Assembly (NCBI RefSeq): GCF_900128485.1 | Contig: NZ_LT635858.1 | Span: 9,564 to 54,504, forward strand | DNA from: Duodenibacillus massiliensis | GTDB lineage: Bacteria > Pseudomonadota > Gammaproteobacteria > Burkholderiales > Burkholderiaceae_F | Direction of reading: 5' to 3' | DNA: 44,941 nucleotides | Shown here: positions 31,824-41,183 of the stretch, piece by piece | Layout of the letters: every line of letters starts with the position of its first letter | Position numbering within the stretch: the stretch's first letter is position 1 | Notes under the pieces: model-generated | The model's input: only the letters and a program-made list of their open reading frames with translations | Told to the model about the DNA's origin: nothing | The model's database searches: none | Translations under genes and position numbers: made by a program

Positions 31824-32288
31824 ATGGATCTGAGAAAACTCAAAACGCTGATTGATCTTGTCAGCGAGAGCGGCGTTGCCGAACTTGAAATCCGCGAAGG
31901 CGAAGATCACGTCCGAATCGTCAATCCCACGCGTGCGTCCGCTGCCGCCGCCCTCCAGCCGCAGACCGTCATTACGGCTGCGGGCGCCGCGGCGCCCGCA
32001 CCTGCCGCTCCGGTTGCTACCGCAGCCCCCGCGCCTGAAGCACCGGCCGCGGAAAAGAATACTATCAATTCGCCGATGGTCGGCACCTTCTACCGCTCGC
32101 CCTCCCCGGGGGCCAAGCCCTTTGTGGAAGTCGGCCAGAAAGTGGCCGCGGGCGACACGGTCTGCATCATTGAAGCCATGAAGCTTTTAAACGAAATTGA
32201 AGCCGAAACCGACGGCGTGATCCGCGAAATTCTCGTGGAAAACGGCTCTCCGGTTGAATTCGGTCAGCCGCTCTTTGTGATCGACTGA
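31824..32288 (+). CDS. accB: Biotin carboxyl carrier protein of acetyl-CoA carboxylase
   Basis: AccB carries the biotin that shuttles CO2 between biotin carboxylase and carboxyltransferase in the first step of fatty acid synthesis. The 154-residue product begins [22 protein letters not shown]. It has an Ala/Pro-rich linker (residues ~40-75) and a C-terminal biotinyl domain with the biotinylated Lys in [11 protein letters not shown] and the thumb segment [14 protein letters not shown]. The start at 31824 is set by homology; the open frame extends upstream but looks non-coding. The accB stop TGA overlaps an ATG that opens a longer, less likely accC frame. Confidence 0.97.
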   Translation: MDLRKLKTLIDLVSESGVAELEIREGEDHVRIVNPTRASAAAALQPQTVITAAGAAAPAPAAPVATAAPAPEAPAAEKNTINSPMVGTFYRSPSPGAKPFVEVGQKVAAGDTVCIIEAMKLLNEIEAETDGVIREILVENGSPVEFGQPLFVID

Positions 32289-32296
32289 TGTCTGCA

Positions 32297-32315
32297 GGCG
32301 GCCCGTCGGGCCGCC
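32297..32315 (+). promoter_or_regulatory. GC hairpin in the accB-accC gap
   Basis: GGCGGCCC / GGGCCGCC with a 3-nt GTC loop gives a perfect 8-bp stem followed by TCTCTGTCTCTGTTT. It resembles a leaky terminator or an RNA-processing/stability element that could set the AccB:AccC ratio; AccB is normally made in excess over AccC. Confidence 0.55.
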
Positions 32316-32347
32316 TCTCTGTCTCTGTTTCCTCACCAAAAAAGCTC

Positions 32348-33730
32348 ATGTTCGGAAAGATTCTGATTGCCAACCGCGGTGAGATTGCACTGCGGATTCA
32401 GCGCGCCTGCCGCATGCTCAACATCAAAACCGTTGTCGTGCATTCCACTGCAGACGCCGACGCCATGTACGTTAAGCTCGCCGATGAGAGCGTCTGTATC
32501 GGTCCGGCGCCCTCTTCTGAAAGCTACCTCAACATTCCGGCCATTATTTCCGCAGCCGAAGTCACCGACGCCGAAGCCATTCACCCCGGTTACGGCTTTC
32601 TCTCGGAAAACGCCGACTTTGCCGACCGTGTGGAAAAAAGCGGCTTTGCCTTTATCGGCCCCCGCGGCGACACGATCCGCCTGATGGGCGACAAGGTAAA
32701 CGCCAAGCGCGCGATGATTGAGGCGGGCGTACCCTGCGTACCGGGCAGCGACGGCGCCCTCCCGGACGACCCCAAGGCGATCATCGCCGCAGCCCGCAAG
32801 ATCGGCTACCCCGTCATTATTAAGGCAAGCGCCGGGGGCGGCGGCCGCGGTATGCGCATTGTGCGCACCGAAGCCGCGCTCATTAATTCCGTCGCCACGA
32901 CCCGCACCGAAGCCAAGGCCGCTTTCGGCAGCGACAAGGTTTACCTGGAAAAATTCCTGGAGAATCCGCGCCACATCGAAATCCAGGTTCTCTCCGACAA
33001 CTTCCAAAACGCGGTTTACCTGGGCGAGCGCGACTGCTCCATGCAGCGCCGCAACCAGAAGGTTCTTGAAGAGTCCCCGGCTCCCGGCATCCCCCGAAAG
33101 CTCATCGACAAACTCGGCGCCCGGTGCGTGGACGCCTGTAAGCGCATCGGCTACCGCGGTGCGGGCACGTTTGAATTTCTCTACGAAAACGGCGAGTTCT
33201 ACTTCATTGAAATGAACACGCGCGTGCAGGTGGAGCACCCCGTGACGGAACTCGTAACGGGTGTGGACATCGTGCGCGAGCAGATTGCGATTGCCGCGGG
33301 CGAGCGGCTCTCCATCCGCCAGAAGGATATTGAAGTAAAGGGCCATGCGGTCGAATGCCGCATCAACGCCGAAGATCCCTTCAACTTCCGTCCCTGCCCC
33401 GGAAAAGTCACGATGTGGCATATGCCCGGCGGTCCCGGCATCCGCTTAGACAGCCATGTCTTTGCCGGCTACCGCATTCCGCCCTACTACGACAGCATGA
33501 TCGGCAAACTCATTGCCTACGGACCTGACCGTGAGACCGCAATGGCACGCATGCGTGTGGCGCTGTCTGAAACCGCGGTGGAAGGCATCACCACGAACAT
33601 TGCGCTGCACCGCATGATTTTGGCCGACAGCCACTTCCTGCAGGGCGGCACGAGCATTCACTACCTTGAGAAAAAGCTTGCCGAATGGAAAGCCGTTCCC
33701 AACACCAACCCCGTCGGAGGCGATGACTAA
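32348..33730 (+). CDS. accC: Biotin carboxylase subunit of acetyl-CoA carboxylase
   Basis: AccC carboxylates the biotin on AccB using ATP and bicarbonate. The 460-residue product begins [21 protein letters not shown]. It has the ATP-grasp loop [13 protein letters not shown], the bicarbonate/biotin site [20 protein letters not shown] and the metal/catalytic stretch [14 protein letters not shown]. The start at 32348 is chosen by homology with AccC proteins; a 20-residue longer frame beginning inside the accB stop codon would translate the hairpin region. It is followed without any gap by prmA. Confidence 0.97.
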   Translation: MFGKILIANRGEIALRIQRACRMLNIKTVVVHSTADADAMYVKLADESVCIGPAPSSESYLNIPAIISAAEVTDAEAIHPGYGFLSENADFADRVEKSGFAFIGPRGDTIRLMGDKVNAKRAMIEAGVPCVPGSDGALPDDPKAIIAAARKIGYPVIIKASAGGGGRGMRIVRTEAALINSVATTRTEAKAAFGSDKVYLEKFLENPRHIEIQVLSDNFQNAVYLGERDCSMQRRNQKVLEESPAPGIPRKLIDKLGARCVDACKRIGYRGAGTFEFLYENGEFYFIEMNTRVQVEHPVTELVTGVDIVREQIAIAAGERLSIRQKDIEVKGHAVECRINAEDPFNFRPCPGKVTMWHMPGGPGIRLDSHVFAGYRIPPYYDSMIGKLIAYGPDRETAMARMRVALSETAVEGITTNIALHRMILADSHFLQGGTSIHYLEKKLAEWKAVPNTNPVGGDD

Positions 33731-34630
33731 ATGGCGTTAAACGAAGCGAGCCTTCTTTGCCCGGAAAACGTTGCCGAGGATTTGGCCGACGCGCTGATGG
33801 ACGCAGGCGTCATGAGCGTTTCCACCGAAGACGCCGATGCCGACAGTCCCGACGAAGTGCCGCTTTACGGTGAGCCTGGTCTGGAACCCACCACGCAGGC
33901 CTGGCGCAATTCGCGTCTCAAACTCCTCGTGGATGAGAGTTTTGATATCGGTAAGGCCGTGCGGGACGCTTCTGAAAGCCTCGGCATTGAACCGCCCGCG
34001 CTGGAATCCGTTACGCCGGTTCCGGACGCCGACTGGGTGCGCGTCACGCAGGCGCAGTTCGGGCCCACGCAGGTAAGCCCGCGCCTGTGGATCGTTCCTT
34101 CCTGGAGTGAACCGCCTGTTGCCGACGCCTTAAATATCCGGCTTGATCCCGGTGTGGCATTCGGTACCGGTTCGCACCCCACGACGCACCTGTGCCTTGA
34201 GTGGCTTGACGCCAACACAAAGGCCGGAGACGACGTGCTTGACTACGGCTGCGGCACGGGGATTCTTGCGATTGCCGCCGCCAAACTCGGCGCAAAGGAC
34301 GTCTGGGGCACGGACATTGATCCGCAGGCCGTGGAAGCCGCGGTTTACAACGCCCGCGAAAACGGTGTGGACGCACACTTTGTACTTCCCGAAGGCATGC
34401 CCGAAGAGAAGAAATTCAAAATCGTGGTGGCCAACATCCTTGCCAACCCCTTAAAGCTTTTGGCGCCCGCGCTTGTCGGCCGCGTCTCCGCAGGAGGTCA
34501 CCTGGTGCTTTCCGGGCTTCTTGCTCACCAGGCCGATGAGATCATCGCCGTCTATAAAGGTTTTGGAATTGAACTCACCCTTTATAAAGAAATGAACGGG
34601 TGGATTTGTCTTGCCGGAAAACGCGGCTAG
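33731..34630 (+). CDS. prmA: Ribosomal protein L11 methyltransferase PrmA
   Basis: PrmA trimethylates ribosomal protein L11 using S-adenosylmethionine. The 299-residue product has an N-terminal L11-binding domain (residues ~1-110), a linker with LDPGVAFGTGSHPTT, and the SAM-binding motif VLDYGCGTGILAIAAAKLGA. The post-motif VVANILANPL carries the catalytic N-x-x-x-N-P pattern. Its ATG directly follows the accC stop, so it is in the same transcript. A strong terminator lies 7 nt after its stop. Confidence 0.97.
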   Translation: MALNEASLLCPENVAEDLADALMDAGVMSVSTEDADADSPDEVPLYGEPGLEPTTQAWRNSRLKLLVDESFDIGKAVRDASESLGIEPPALESVTPVPDADWVRVTQAQFGPTQVSPRLWIVPSWSEPPVADALNIRLDPGVAFGTGSHPTTHLCLEWLDANTKAGDDVLDYGCGTGILAIAAAKLGAKDVWGTDIDPQAVEAAVYNARENGVDAHFVLPEGMPEEKKFKIVVANILANPLKLLAPALVGRVSAGGHLVLSGLLAHQADEIIAVYKGFGIELTLYKEMNGWICLAGKRG

Positions 34631-34637
34631 ACTTAAG

Positions 34638-34672
34638 AGCTGTCCGGATCAAAAAACCGGACAGCTTTTTTC
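34638..34672 (+). terminator. Intrinsic terminator after accB-accC-prmA
   Basis: AGCTGTCCGG / CCGGACAGCT forms a perfect 10-bp stem with a 9-nt A-rich loop followed by TTTTTTC. The next gene starts ~30 nt later, so it needs its own promoter or read-through. Confidence 0.93.
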
Positions 34673-34700
34673 TTGGCCTTTTTCTTTCTCGGGTTTGACT

Positions 34701-35900
34701 ATGGCTTACGTAACACGTTGTCCCTACTGCGGTTCGGTCTGGCTGATGCCGGACAAGGAAACGGCGGACCGCACGCCCGTGAAGTGCCCGGACTGCAATC
34801 ACAGTTTTGATGCGACATGCTCGCTTACCGCCGTGCCGGATTCTCTTTTCCCGGGACGCGTGCCGGTGATGCTGCAGGGTAGCGGCATGCCCGTTGCCGC
34901 TACCGACAAAAAGGAACCTTTTTCCGTGATTCCGGAAATTGCCGCGGAAGAAAAACCTGAGGCCGCGCCGGAAAGCACTGAAGAGAGCGCCCCCGATTTC
35001 GCTGACGCCGCGCCGCAGACACCGCAGGCCGACACTGCCGAAAGCACCCCGAAAGAGGCTGCCGCGCCTGAAGGTGAAGATCAGCCCCGGGCTGCGCACG
35101 AAAACCCCGCGGAAGCTGAGCCGGAAAAGGCATCTGCGCCCGCGCAAAAAGCCGAACCCGCGCAGAGTACGCAGCCTGAACAGCCCGCGCCCATCGCCGG
35201 CGTGCCGCTTGCCAAGCCCGAGACTAAACTGAACGCAACGGCAACGGCGCTCTCCCTCATGCAAAAAGGCTTTTCCAATGAGCCGCGCCTCGGAAACCTT
35301 TCGAGTCTGCAGTCGGCCGTTGCCGGCAACGGCACGCCCAAACTCAAAATCGAGGCAGAGGTTGCGCAGGCGACGGACTCTGCCGCACACGGAGCACCCG
35401 CGAAAGCCGGGCGCAAAAAGAGAAGCGGCGCCGGAAGCCTCATTCTGACCGTGATCGTTCTCATTGCGATTGCCTGTGTTGCAGCCGTCATCTTCAATCA
35501 GCGCCTGATGGCAGCTTTCCCGCAGACTGAACCCTACTTTGACAACGTCTGCCGCACGATCCCCTGCCCGGGCTTTTATCTGCACCAGATCGAAAGCTTT
35601 GTGGTGAGTAAAACCAATCTGCGGCCGCTGGACGAATCCGGAAACTATGCGCTTGAAGTGACGGTCGTGAACGGCTCCTCCACCGCACAGGCCGTACCGG
35701 ACCTGCAGATCGAACTTGTTGACGACAATGACGGGTCGCTGCTGCGAAAAACGCTCACCCCACCCGAATTTCTGGATCCGGGACAGGCTGATGAAAGCAT
35801 CGCCGCCCGCGGGCAGCTCACGGTGCGCGTGAATCTGCAGACCAACGTCACGCCTGCGCGCTGCATCGTCACGCCCGTCTACTCAAAACAACAGAAGTAA
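34701..35900 (+). CDS. Zinc-ribbon and DUF3426 membrane protein
   Basis: The 399-residue protein has three parts. Residues 1-~40 are an MJ0042-type zinc ribbon (CPYC and CPDC pairs). Residues ~75-260 are a long disordered linker rich in Pro, Ala and Glu. The final part has one membrane helix (SLILTVIVLIAIACVAAVIF) followed by a DUF3426 domain with paired Cys (VCRTIPCPGFYL). The topology suggests a cytoplasmic zinc ribbon and a periplasmic C-terminus. It follows prmA, its usual betaproteobacterial neighbour, but after a terminator. The function of the family is unknown. Start 34701 is fixed by the ribbon. Confidence 0.88.
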   Translation: MAYVTRCPYCGSVWLMPDKETADRTPVKCPDCNHSFDATCSLTAVPDSLFPGRVPVMLQGSGMPVAATDKKEPFSVIPEIAAEEKPEAAPESTEESAPDFADAAPQTPQADTAESTPKEAAAPEGEDQPRAAHENPAEAEPEKASAPAQKAEPAQSTQPEQPAPIAGVPLAKPETKLNATATALSLMQKGFSNEPRLGNLSSLQSAVAGNGTPKLKIEAEVAQATDSAAHGAPAKAGRKKRSGAGSLILTVIVLIAIACVAAVIFNQRLMAAFPQTEPYFDNVCRTIPCPGFYLHQIESFVVSKTNLRPLDESGNYALEVTVVNGSSTAQAVPDLQIELVDDNDGSLLRKTLTPPEFLDPGQADESIAARGQLTVRVNLQTNVTPARCIVTPVYSKQQK

Positions 35901-35908
35901 CTGTTTCT

Positions 35909-35944
35909 GAGCCAAAGAAAGCCCGCCTTTTTTCGGCTCTTTTT
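35909..35944 (+). terminator. Intrinsic terminator after the DUF3426 gene
   Basis: GAGCC(AAAGAAA) pairs with (TTTTTTC)GGCTC around a GCCCGCC loop and is followed by TTTTT, 9 nt after the stop codon. A TACAAT -10-like hexamer for the next gene lies at 35955-35960. Confidence 0.8.
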
Positions 35945-36047
35945 GTCTTTCGCCTACAATTGGCTAGAAATGCTTAGTTCAGACGGACAGACTTTCCCCT
36001 CCGGCCGAACCGGGCAATCCTCGGTTTTTCTTTGGATACAAGAGAAA

Positions 36048-36980
36048 ATGTCTGTTCTTATCAGCGGTTCCATTGCCTATGACAACATCCTGTCCTACGG
36101 GTCTCGCTTCAGCGACCACCTGATTCCGGGCAGCCTCGATCACATCAACCTGTCGTTTGTCACCGACAACATGATCCGCGGGTACGGCGGCTGTGCCGCC
36201 AACATCGCCTATTCTCTCAAAATGCTCGGCGGCGACCCCCTGGTGATCGGCGCAGTCGGTACCGACGGCCGCGACTATCAGGTCTACTTTGAGATGCACG
36301 GCATTGATACGACCCTGGTGAAATTAAACGACACCTTCACGGCCCAGTGCTTTACGACCACCGACATCACGGGCGCACAGATCACGGCCTTTAACCCGGG
36401 CGCAATGCTCAGAAGCCATGAAGCGCCTTTCCCGGAAGACCGCAAGATTGAACTCGCAATCGTCGGCCCTGACGGCAAACAGGCCATGCAGCAGCGCTCG
36501 CGGGAACTTGCCATCCGCAAGATTCCGTTCATCTTCGATATCGGCCAGGGTGCGCCGCTTTTTAACGGCGAAGAAATGAAGGAGATGCTCTACCTTGCCG
36601 ACTACGCCGTCGCAAGCGACTACGAAGCCGACCTCATGACCCGTGCCACGGGCCTCACGGTGGATCAGATCGCCTCCGGCCTTAAGGCCTTCATCATCAC
36701 CCACGGCGAAAAGGGCTCCACCGTCTACTATGACGGCAAGACCCTGGACGTGCCGGCTGTTAAAAGTAACGCCGTTGATCCCGTGGGCGCGGGCGACGCC
36801 TACCGCGGCGGACTCCTTTACGGTCTTACCCACGGCTACGACTGGCAGCAGACGCTGCGCCTTGCCTCCGTCATGGGGTCCTTCAAGGTGGAAAGCGCGG
36901 GCGCTCAGGCCTACAAGGCCACGAAGGAAGAAATCGCCGCGAAGTACGAAAAGGCTTACGGCGAAAAGATTGAACTCTAA
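36048..36980 (+). CDS. PfkB-family sugar/nucleoside kinase (adenosine kinase-like)
   Basis: The 310-residue cytoplasmic kinase has both PfkB signatures: an N-terminal RGYGGCAANIAYSLKMLGG and a C-terminal DPVGAGDAYRGGLLYGL with the catalytic Asp and anion hole. The sequence between (DTTLVKLNDTFTAQCFTTTD, TAFNPGAM) resembles ribokinase/adenosine-kinase-type proteins often annotated simply as carbohydrate kinase. Substrate is not decidable; adenosine or another nucleoside is more likely than fructose-6-phosphate. The start at 36048 is chosen because MSVLISGSIAYDNIL is the usual beginning. It is bracketed by terminators, so monocistronic. Confidence 0.88.
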   Translation: MSVLISGSIAYDNILSYGSRFSDHLIPGSLDHINLSFVTDNMIRGYGGCAANIAYSLKMLGGDPLVIGAVGTDGRDYQVYFEMHGIDTTLVKLNDTFTAQCFTTTDITGAQITAFNPGAMLRSHEAPFPEDRKIELAIVGPDGKQAMQQRSRELAIRKIPFIFDIGQGAPLFNGEEMKEMLYLADYAVASDYEADLMTRATGLTVDQIASGLKAFIITHGEKGSTVYYDGKTLDVPAVKSNAVDPVGAGDAYRGGLLYGLTHGYDWQQTLRLASVMGSFKVESAGAQAYKATKEEIAAKYEKAYGEKIEL

Positions 36981-37010
36981 AGTCTGCCCGCAAGGGCTCT
37001 GAGTTCCGGC

Positions 37011-37049
37011 GGCCTGCAGAAAAAACGCTTTCTGCAGGCCGATTCTTTT
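37011..37049 (+). terminator. Intrinsic terminator after the PfkB kinase
   Basis: GGCCTGCAGA / TCTGCAGGCC forms a perfect 10-bp stem with a 10-nt loop, followed by GATTCTTTT, 31 nt after the stop codon. Confidence 0.85.
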
Positions 37050-37120
37050 CAGGCTATACGGAAAATACCGGACAACTTAACACTCCGCGCTTAATCTCTG
37101 AGGCGCCTGTCATCAGCTTC

Positions 37121-37792
37121 TCAAAACTCAAGCACTTCACCGTTGTTCGGAACAAAGAGCTGGTCGAGTTGATTGGCCTTGGCGAACTCACGCAGCATCG
37201 GACGATTAACCGTGGCGTGCGAAACACCTTCGACGTGCGTGGCAATCACCTTGAGCGTCGGGAAGCGGCGCATCAGCGAGCGCACATCGTACTGGTTCAT
37301 GATGATGAGGTGCCCGAGTGGATACTGTGCACCTGCTGCATTAACCGCAACGATGCCGGGCTTGAACTTTTCTACCGCATCCACCACGAGCTGACAGTAG
37401 ATCGTATCGCCGGCAAGGTAGAAGCGCTCAGTCTCAGCTACACTTTCAAAAACGACCCCGCTGGCTTTTTCCGTTAAGCCTCTGTCTTTGTACCCGTCAA
37501 CTGTCACCAAATTACTCGAGCCGTGGTCGCATTTGGTACGGTAGAGCCTGACGCCGTCAAAGGCGATACCCTCACCGGAGAGCACACGCACATCATCAAA
37601 GCCCATGCCGCGCAAAATCTGCGCTTCTTCTTCGGACTGCGAAAATAGTGTCAGGGCCTTGGGCAAAACTTTTGCCGCTACTTCGTCAAAGTGGTCAAAA
37701 TGCAGATGCGTCACGATGACGGCATCAACATCAAAGAGGCTTTCGACCGGACATGGCAGGTCACAATCGGGATTGCCCCGGCTTAAGCCTTG
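37121..37792 (-). pseudogene. 5'-truncated metallo-beta-lactamase-fold hydrolase
   Basis: The visible frame encodes the metal motif VTHLHFDHFDE, then KASGVVFE, FYLAGDTIY (metal Asp) and VIATHVEGVSHAT (metal His). These are typical of UlaG-like MBL-fold hydrolases of ~250 residues. Homologous sequence continues upstream of the GTG at 37714 (NPDCDLPCPVESLFDVDAVI), but the frame meets a stop at 37793 inside the end of kdpD. The first ~45 residues of the family and a proper start and ribosome site are missing. A deletion seems to have joined kdpD to this gene and removed what lay between, including kdpE if it was there. A shortened protein from the GTG would lack the first strands. Confidence 0.75.
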
Positions 37793-40506
37793 TCAGCCGC
37801 TACTTCTGCCGGTGCCGTCACAAGGGGCTTTCCGTCCTTTTCAGTTTCTTTTTCCTTGGCCTCTTCTTCAGCCTCTTCCTCTTCCGGAAGCGGCAGAATC
37901 AGGGTGAAGGTGCAGCCCGGACCGTCGGCGTTGTTCTTACCGATTAACTGAGCGCCGTGCACGCGGGCAATGGTGCGGCTGATGGCAAGCCCCAGGCCCA
38001 CACCGGCCACGGCACCGTTACCGGTCTTCACACCGCGCTTAAAGGGATCAAAAAGGCGGTTGACGTCGCCTCCGGGAAGGCCCGGACCGTTGTCGCTGAC
38101 GCTGATCAGGACGTTACCGGCTGCGGCTTCCGCGGAAAGCTCAATCGTGCAGCCCGCGGAGCAGTATTTCACGGCGTTATCGAGAAGATTCACAAGCAGT
38201 CTGCGGATAAGCGCCGGATCCACGGAAATTTCAGCCGGGCAGTCCTTGGCGATGTTGGTGACGATATGGAACTGCTGCCGCTGCGAGGGCGCGATTTCAT
38301 CAAGCGACTCTTCAAAGAGTTCGGCAATGGGCGTTTTCTTCGCTTCGAGTTCAAAACCTGAAGACTGCAGACGCGACATTTCCAGAAGGTTGCCGGTCAG
38401 GCGCGACATACGGCGCACATCGCTTAAAAGCTTGCGGCCTTCGGCGGCTTCAGGCGAATTCTGCACGGAGAGTTTCGCGGAGAGCGCTTCGGCGCCTTCG
38501 GTGAGGTCAGACAAAGGCACCTGCAGTTCGTCGCCCAATTCCTGAATCAGCGCATGACGGAACCGGTCGCTTTCCATTTCAACGAGCGTCTTCTGCGACA
38601 CATCAATGTAGTGCAGACGTTCAAGCGCCAGAGCCGCGAGGTCTGCGACCGCCGTTGCCACACGCCGCATTTCCGGATCAAGCCACCGGTCGGGCTCATC
38701 CACCGAGAAAACAATCACGCCGTGCACGCGCATCTGGCCGCGCAGCGGCAGATACAGGTACGGGGAATACGGCAGCGTATGCGTACCGCGCCCGGCTTCG
38801 TCCCCGTGCTCCACGCACCAGAGAACAATCGCGCGGTCCACGTTTTTGATGTTGGCGGTCAGGCGCTTCACATCACTCACGGTCCCGCCGCTGCTCCAGA
38901 GTTCGATTTTGGCGCCCAAGTCCGAAAAGGCATGCTTTTCCAGAATCTCCGCCACCTCTTCGACCATCAGCGACTTACCGAGCTCACGGCTTAAGGTAAA
39001 AAGCATGCGCATGTGCGCCGTGCGGTCATTGGCCTGATCCGAAATCCGGCGAAGCCGCGCAAAAAGCGTGCCCGTGCCCGCGGCCACCAGAAGCATCACA
39101 AAGGGAACAATAAGGTAGGAGGGATCGTCGACCGCAAAGGAAAAGGGCGGCTCGACAAAAAAGACAATAAAGGCCGCAGACGATAAGAGCGCGGTGAGCA
39201 CGCCCGGTGCCCTGCCGTAGCGCATGGAAATGATAAGTGTCGGGATGAGAAGCACCATCACGGCGTTGGCGGGCTTAATGTAGGGCTCAAGCCACATCAG
39301 AATAAGCGCCACAACGGCCGTGACCACACAGGACTGCCACCAGCCGTCGCGCTCGGTGATCGCAAAAAGCCCGGTGGTCTGAAAGGTGTCTTTTTCAGTT
39401 TCCGTGGGAAGCGCCGTCATTTCGAGGATTCTCAGATCCTCGGCTTCGTTCATGAGCCTTCTGCGTCGCCAGAAATTCATGTAGGCCTTGGAAACGGCGA
39501 TGGTGCTTGCGCCGTGCGTGCGGGCGTAGTCGCAGACCGCTCGCTCTTCTTCAAAGCCGCTTAAGACTTGGGTGGCCGCGCCCAATTCTTCAGCAAGCGC
39601 AAGGCAGTGCATCATCTCAAGGCGCCGCTTTTCGCCTGCGGTTCCGTCGTCATACCAGACAACGTGCCAGTTTCTCTGCTGCGTTGCCGAAAGCCTTGAG
39701 CAGCTTCTCACGAGCTCCTCAGCGCCGCTTGCGTTACCAAGCCACAGGACAATGCCTTCGGTCGTAAGATCCGGCGTCTGGCTTAACACGCGCCGCGCAT
39801 TGGTTTCGGCGTCCGCCCTCTCGGCCATGCGCTTTAAGGAGAGTTCGCGCAGCGCAAGGAGGTTTCCCTGCTTAAAGAAGCTCCCGAGCGCGGCTTCAAT
39901 CGTCTGTCTCAGATAAACCTTACCGGCTTTGAGGCGCGCAATAAGGTCCGCGGGCGGCAGGTCCACCAGGCGCACTTCATTTGCCTCATCAAAGAGGCGG
40001 TCGGGCACCGTTTCGTTAACGGTCACGCCGATCATGCGCTCAACGACGTTATTAAGGCTTTCCAGATGCTGAACGTTTAAGGCGGTGTAAACGTTAATGC
40101 CCGCGTCAAGCAACTCTTCAACGTCCTGCCAGCGCTTGGGATGGCGCGAGCCCGGCGCATTGGAGTGCGCAAGTTCATCAACAACAACGAGCCCGGGCCT
40201 GCGCTTTAAAACCTCGTCAATATCAAATTCCTGGTACTTAAAGCCCCGGTGCACGATGGTTTTGCGCGGCAGCACTTCAAGGCCCGCAAGCATCGCTTCG
40301 GTGTCTTTACGGGCGTGGGTGTCAACCCATCCCACCAGCACATCGAGGCCCTGGGCACGCTTTTCCTGCACTTCCTGCAGCATGGCGTAGGTTTTACCCA
40401 CGCCCGGCGCCGCCCCGAAAAAGAGCTTTAACTTACCGCGCCGCTCTTTCTGGACTTCTTTCAGAATCTGATCCGCTGTTTTTGTGTTGGAAGCATTGTC
40501 GGGCAT
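37783..40506 (-). CDS. kdpD: KdpD potassium sensor with Asp in place of the H-box His
   Basis: The 907-residue protein has the full KdpD layout: N-terminal KdpD domain with Walker A GAAPGVGKT (31-39) and VVVDELAHSN; a Usp-like region (residues ~250-365); four membrane helices (~395-500); a GAF-like region; and a C-terminal HisKA/HATPase core. The ATPase boxes are intact (LLDNAVKY, VSDNGPGLPGG, GVGLGLAIS). In the HisKA helix RFRHALIQELGDELQVPL replaces the usual ...SHDLRTPL, so the phosphoacceptor His is Asp659 (codon 38530-38532). No kdpE follows. His phosphotransfer seems impossible, but the N-terminal ATP-binding part, reported in E. coli to control KdpB by serine phosphorylation, is preserved. 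It lies 42 nt after kdpC. Confidence 0.93.
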   Translation of the reverse strand: MPDNASNTKTADQILKEVQKERRGKLKLFFGAAPGVGKTYAMLQEVQEKRAQGLDVLVGWVDTHARKDTEAMLAGLEVLPRKTIVHRGFKYQEFDIDEVLKRRPGLVVVDELAHSNAPGSRHPKRWQDVEELLDAGINVYTALNVQHLESLNNVVERMIGVTVNETVPDRLFDEANEVRLVDLPPADLIARLKAGKVYLRQTIEAALGSFFKQGNLLALRELSLKRMAERADAETNARRVLSQTPDLTTEGIVLWLGNASGAEELVRSCSRLSATQQRNWHVVWYDDGTAGEKRRLEMMHCLALAEELGAATQVLSGFEEERAVCDYARTHGASTIAVSKAYMNFWRRRRLMNEAEDLRILEMTALPTETEKDTFQTTGLFAITERDGWWQSCVVTAVVALILMWLEPYIKPANAVMVLLIPTLIISMRYGRAPGVLTALLSSAAFIVFFVEPPFSFAVDDPSYLIVPFVMLLVAAGTGTLFARLRRISDQANDRTAHMRMLFTLSRELGKSLMVEEVAEILEKHAFSDLGAKIELWSSGGTVSDVKRLTANIKNVDRAIVLWCVEHGDEAGRGTHTLPYSPYLYLPLRGQMRVHGVIVFSVDEPDRWLDPEMRRVATAVADLAALALERLHYIDVSQKTLVEMESDRFRHALIQELGDELQVPLSDLTEGAEALSAKLSVQNSPEAAEGRKLLSDVRRMSRLTGNLLEMSRLQSSGFELEAKKTPIAELFEESLDEIAPSQRQQFHIVTNIAKDCPAEISVDPALIRRLLVNLLDNAVKYCSAGCTIELSAEAAAGNVLISVSDNGPGLPGGDVNRLFDPFKRGVKTGNGAVAGVGLGLAISRTIARVHGAQLIGKNNADGPGCTFTLILPLPEEEEAEEEAKEKETEKDGKPLVTAPAEVAADKA

Positions 40507-40548
40507 AACCGTGCATCCTTTTTCCGCATTACTTTCACTGTCAGCCCG

Positions 40549-41172
40549 TCAGTGGGGGTTCGGGCGGGTTTTGCTGATCTGCGCTTTAAGCCGCAGATTA
40601 AGTTCCAGCACGTTCACATACCGCGAACCGCCGAAAAGACTCATCTGAGCGCACTCGTCAATCATTTCCGTGAGCTTATCAGGACTGATCCCGGTTTGGC
40701 GCGCAATGCGTCTGACCTGCCAGAGGGCCGCTTCAACGGAAATATGCGGGTCTATCCCTGAAGCCGAGGCCGTGAGAAGCTCCGCGGGCGGCGTGTCGCT
40801 TCGGCCTTCACGCGTTTGAAGTGCTTTGAGGCGCTCGGTCACTTCGCTTTTAAACACGGGGTTATCCGTGGAAAGGTTGCTTGCGGCGCTCGCTGCGGCG
40901 TTATAGACCGGAGTCGTTGCCGACGGGCGCGACTCAAACCAGGCGCCGCCCGAAAAATCCTGGCCGATTAATTCCGACCCCACGATGCGGCCGTCCGCTT
41001 CCACAAGCGACCCCTGCGCCTGATGCGGGAAAAAAAGGTTTGCCGCCCCCGTAATGAAAAGAGGATAAAGGACACCGAAAACCACCGTAAAAAAGGTGAG
41101 CACCGTCAGTGCCCTCACCACGATACGGCGCCAGATCACGGGTTCTGCAACCACTGCTGAGCGTTTCACCAT
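40549..41172 (-). CDS. kdpC: Potassium-transporting ATPase subunit KdpC
   Basis: KdpC is the single-span periplasmic subunit that stabilises the KdpFABC potassium pump. The 207-residue product has one N-terminal membrane helix (VRALTVLTFFTVVFGVLYPLF), then GSELIGQDFSGGAWFESRPSAT, a family hallmark. The C-terminal domain includes SASGIDPHISVEAALWQVRRIA. The ATG at 41172 lies 8 nt after AGGAG and is preferred over an upstream GTG. It follows kdpB by 11 nt. Confidence 0.96.
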   Translation of the reverse strand: MVKRSAVVAEPVIWRRIVVRALTVLTFFTVVFGVLYPLFITGAANLFFPHQAQGSLVEADGRIVGSELIGQDFSGGAWFESRPSATTPVYNAAASAASNLSTDNPVFKSEVTERLKALQTREGRSDTPPAELLTASASGIDPHISVEAALWQVRRIARQTGISPDKLTEMIDECAQMSLFGGSRYVNVLELNLRLKAQISKTRPNPH

Positions 41173-41183
41173 CGTTATCACTC

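Noticed and set aside
32333-33421. 362-codon minus-strand open frame
   Set aside because: It lies opposite accC; the accC product is unmistakable and the shadow has no domain.
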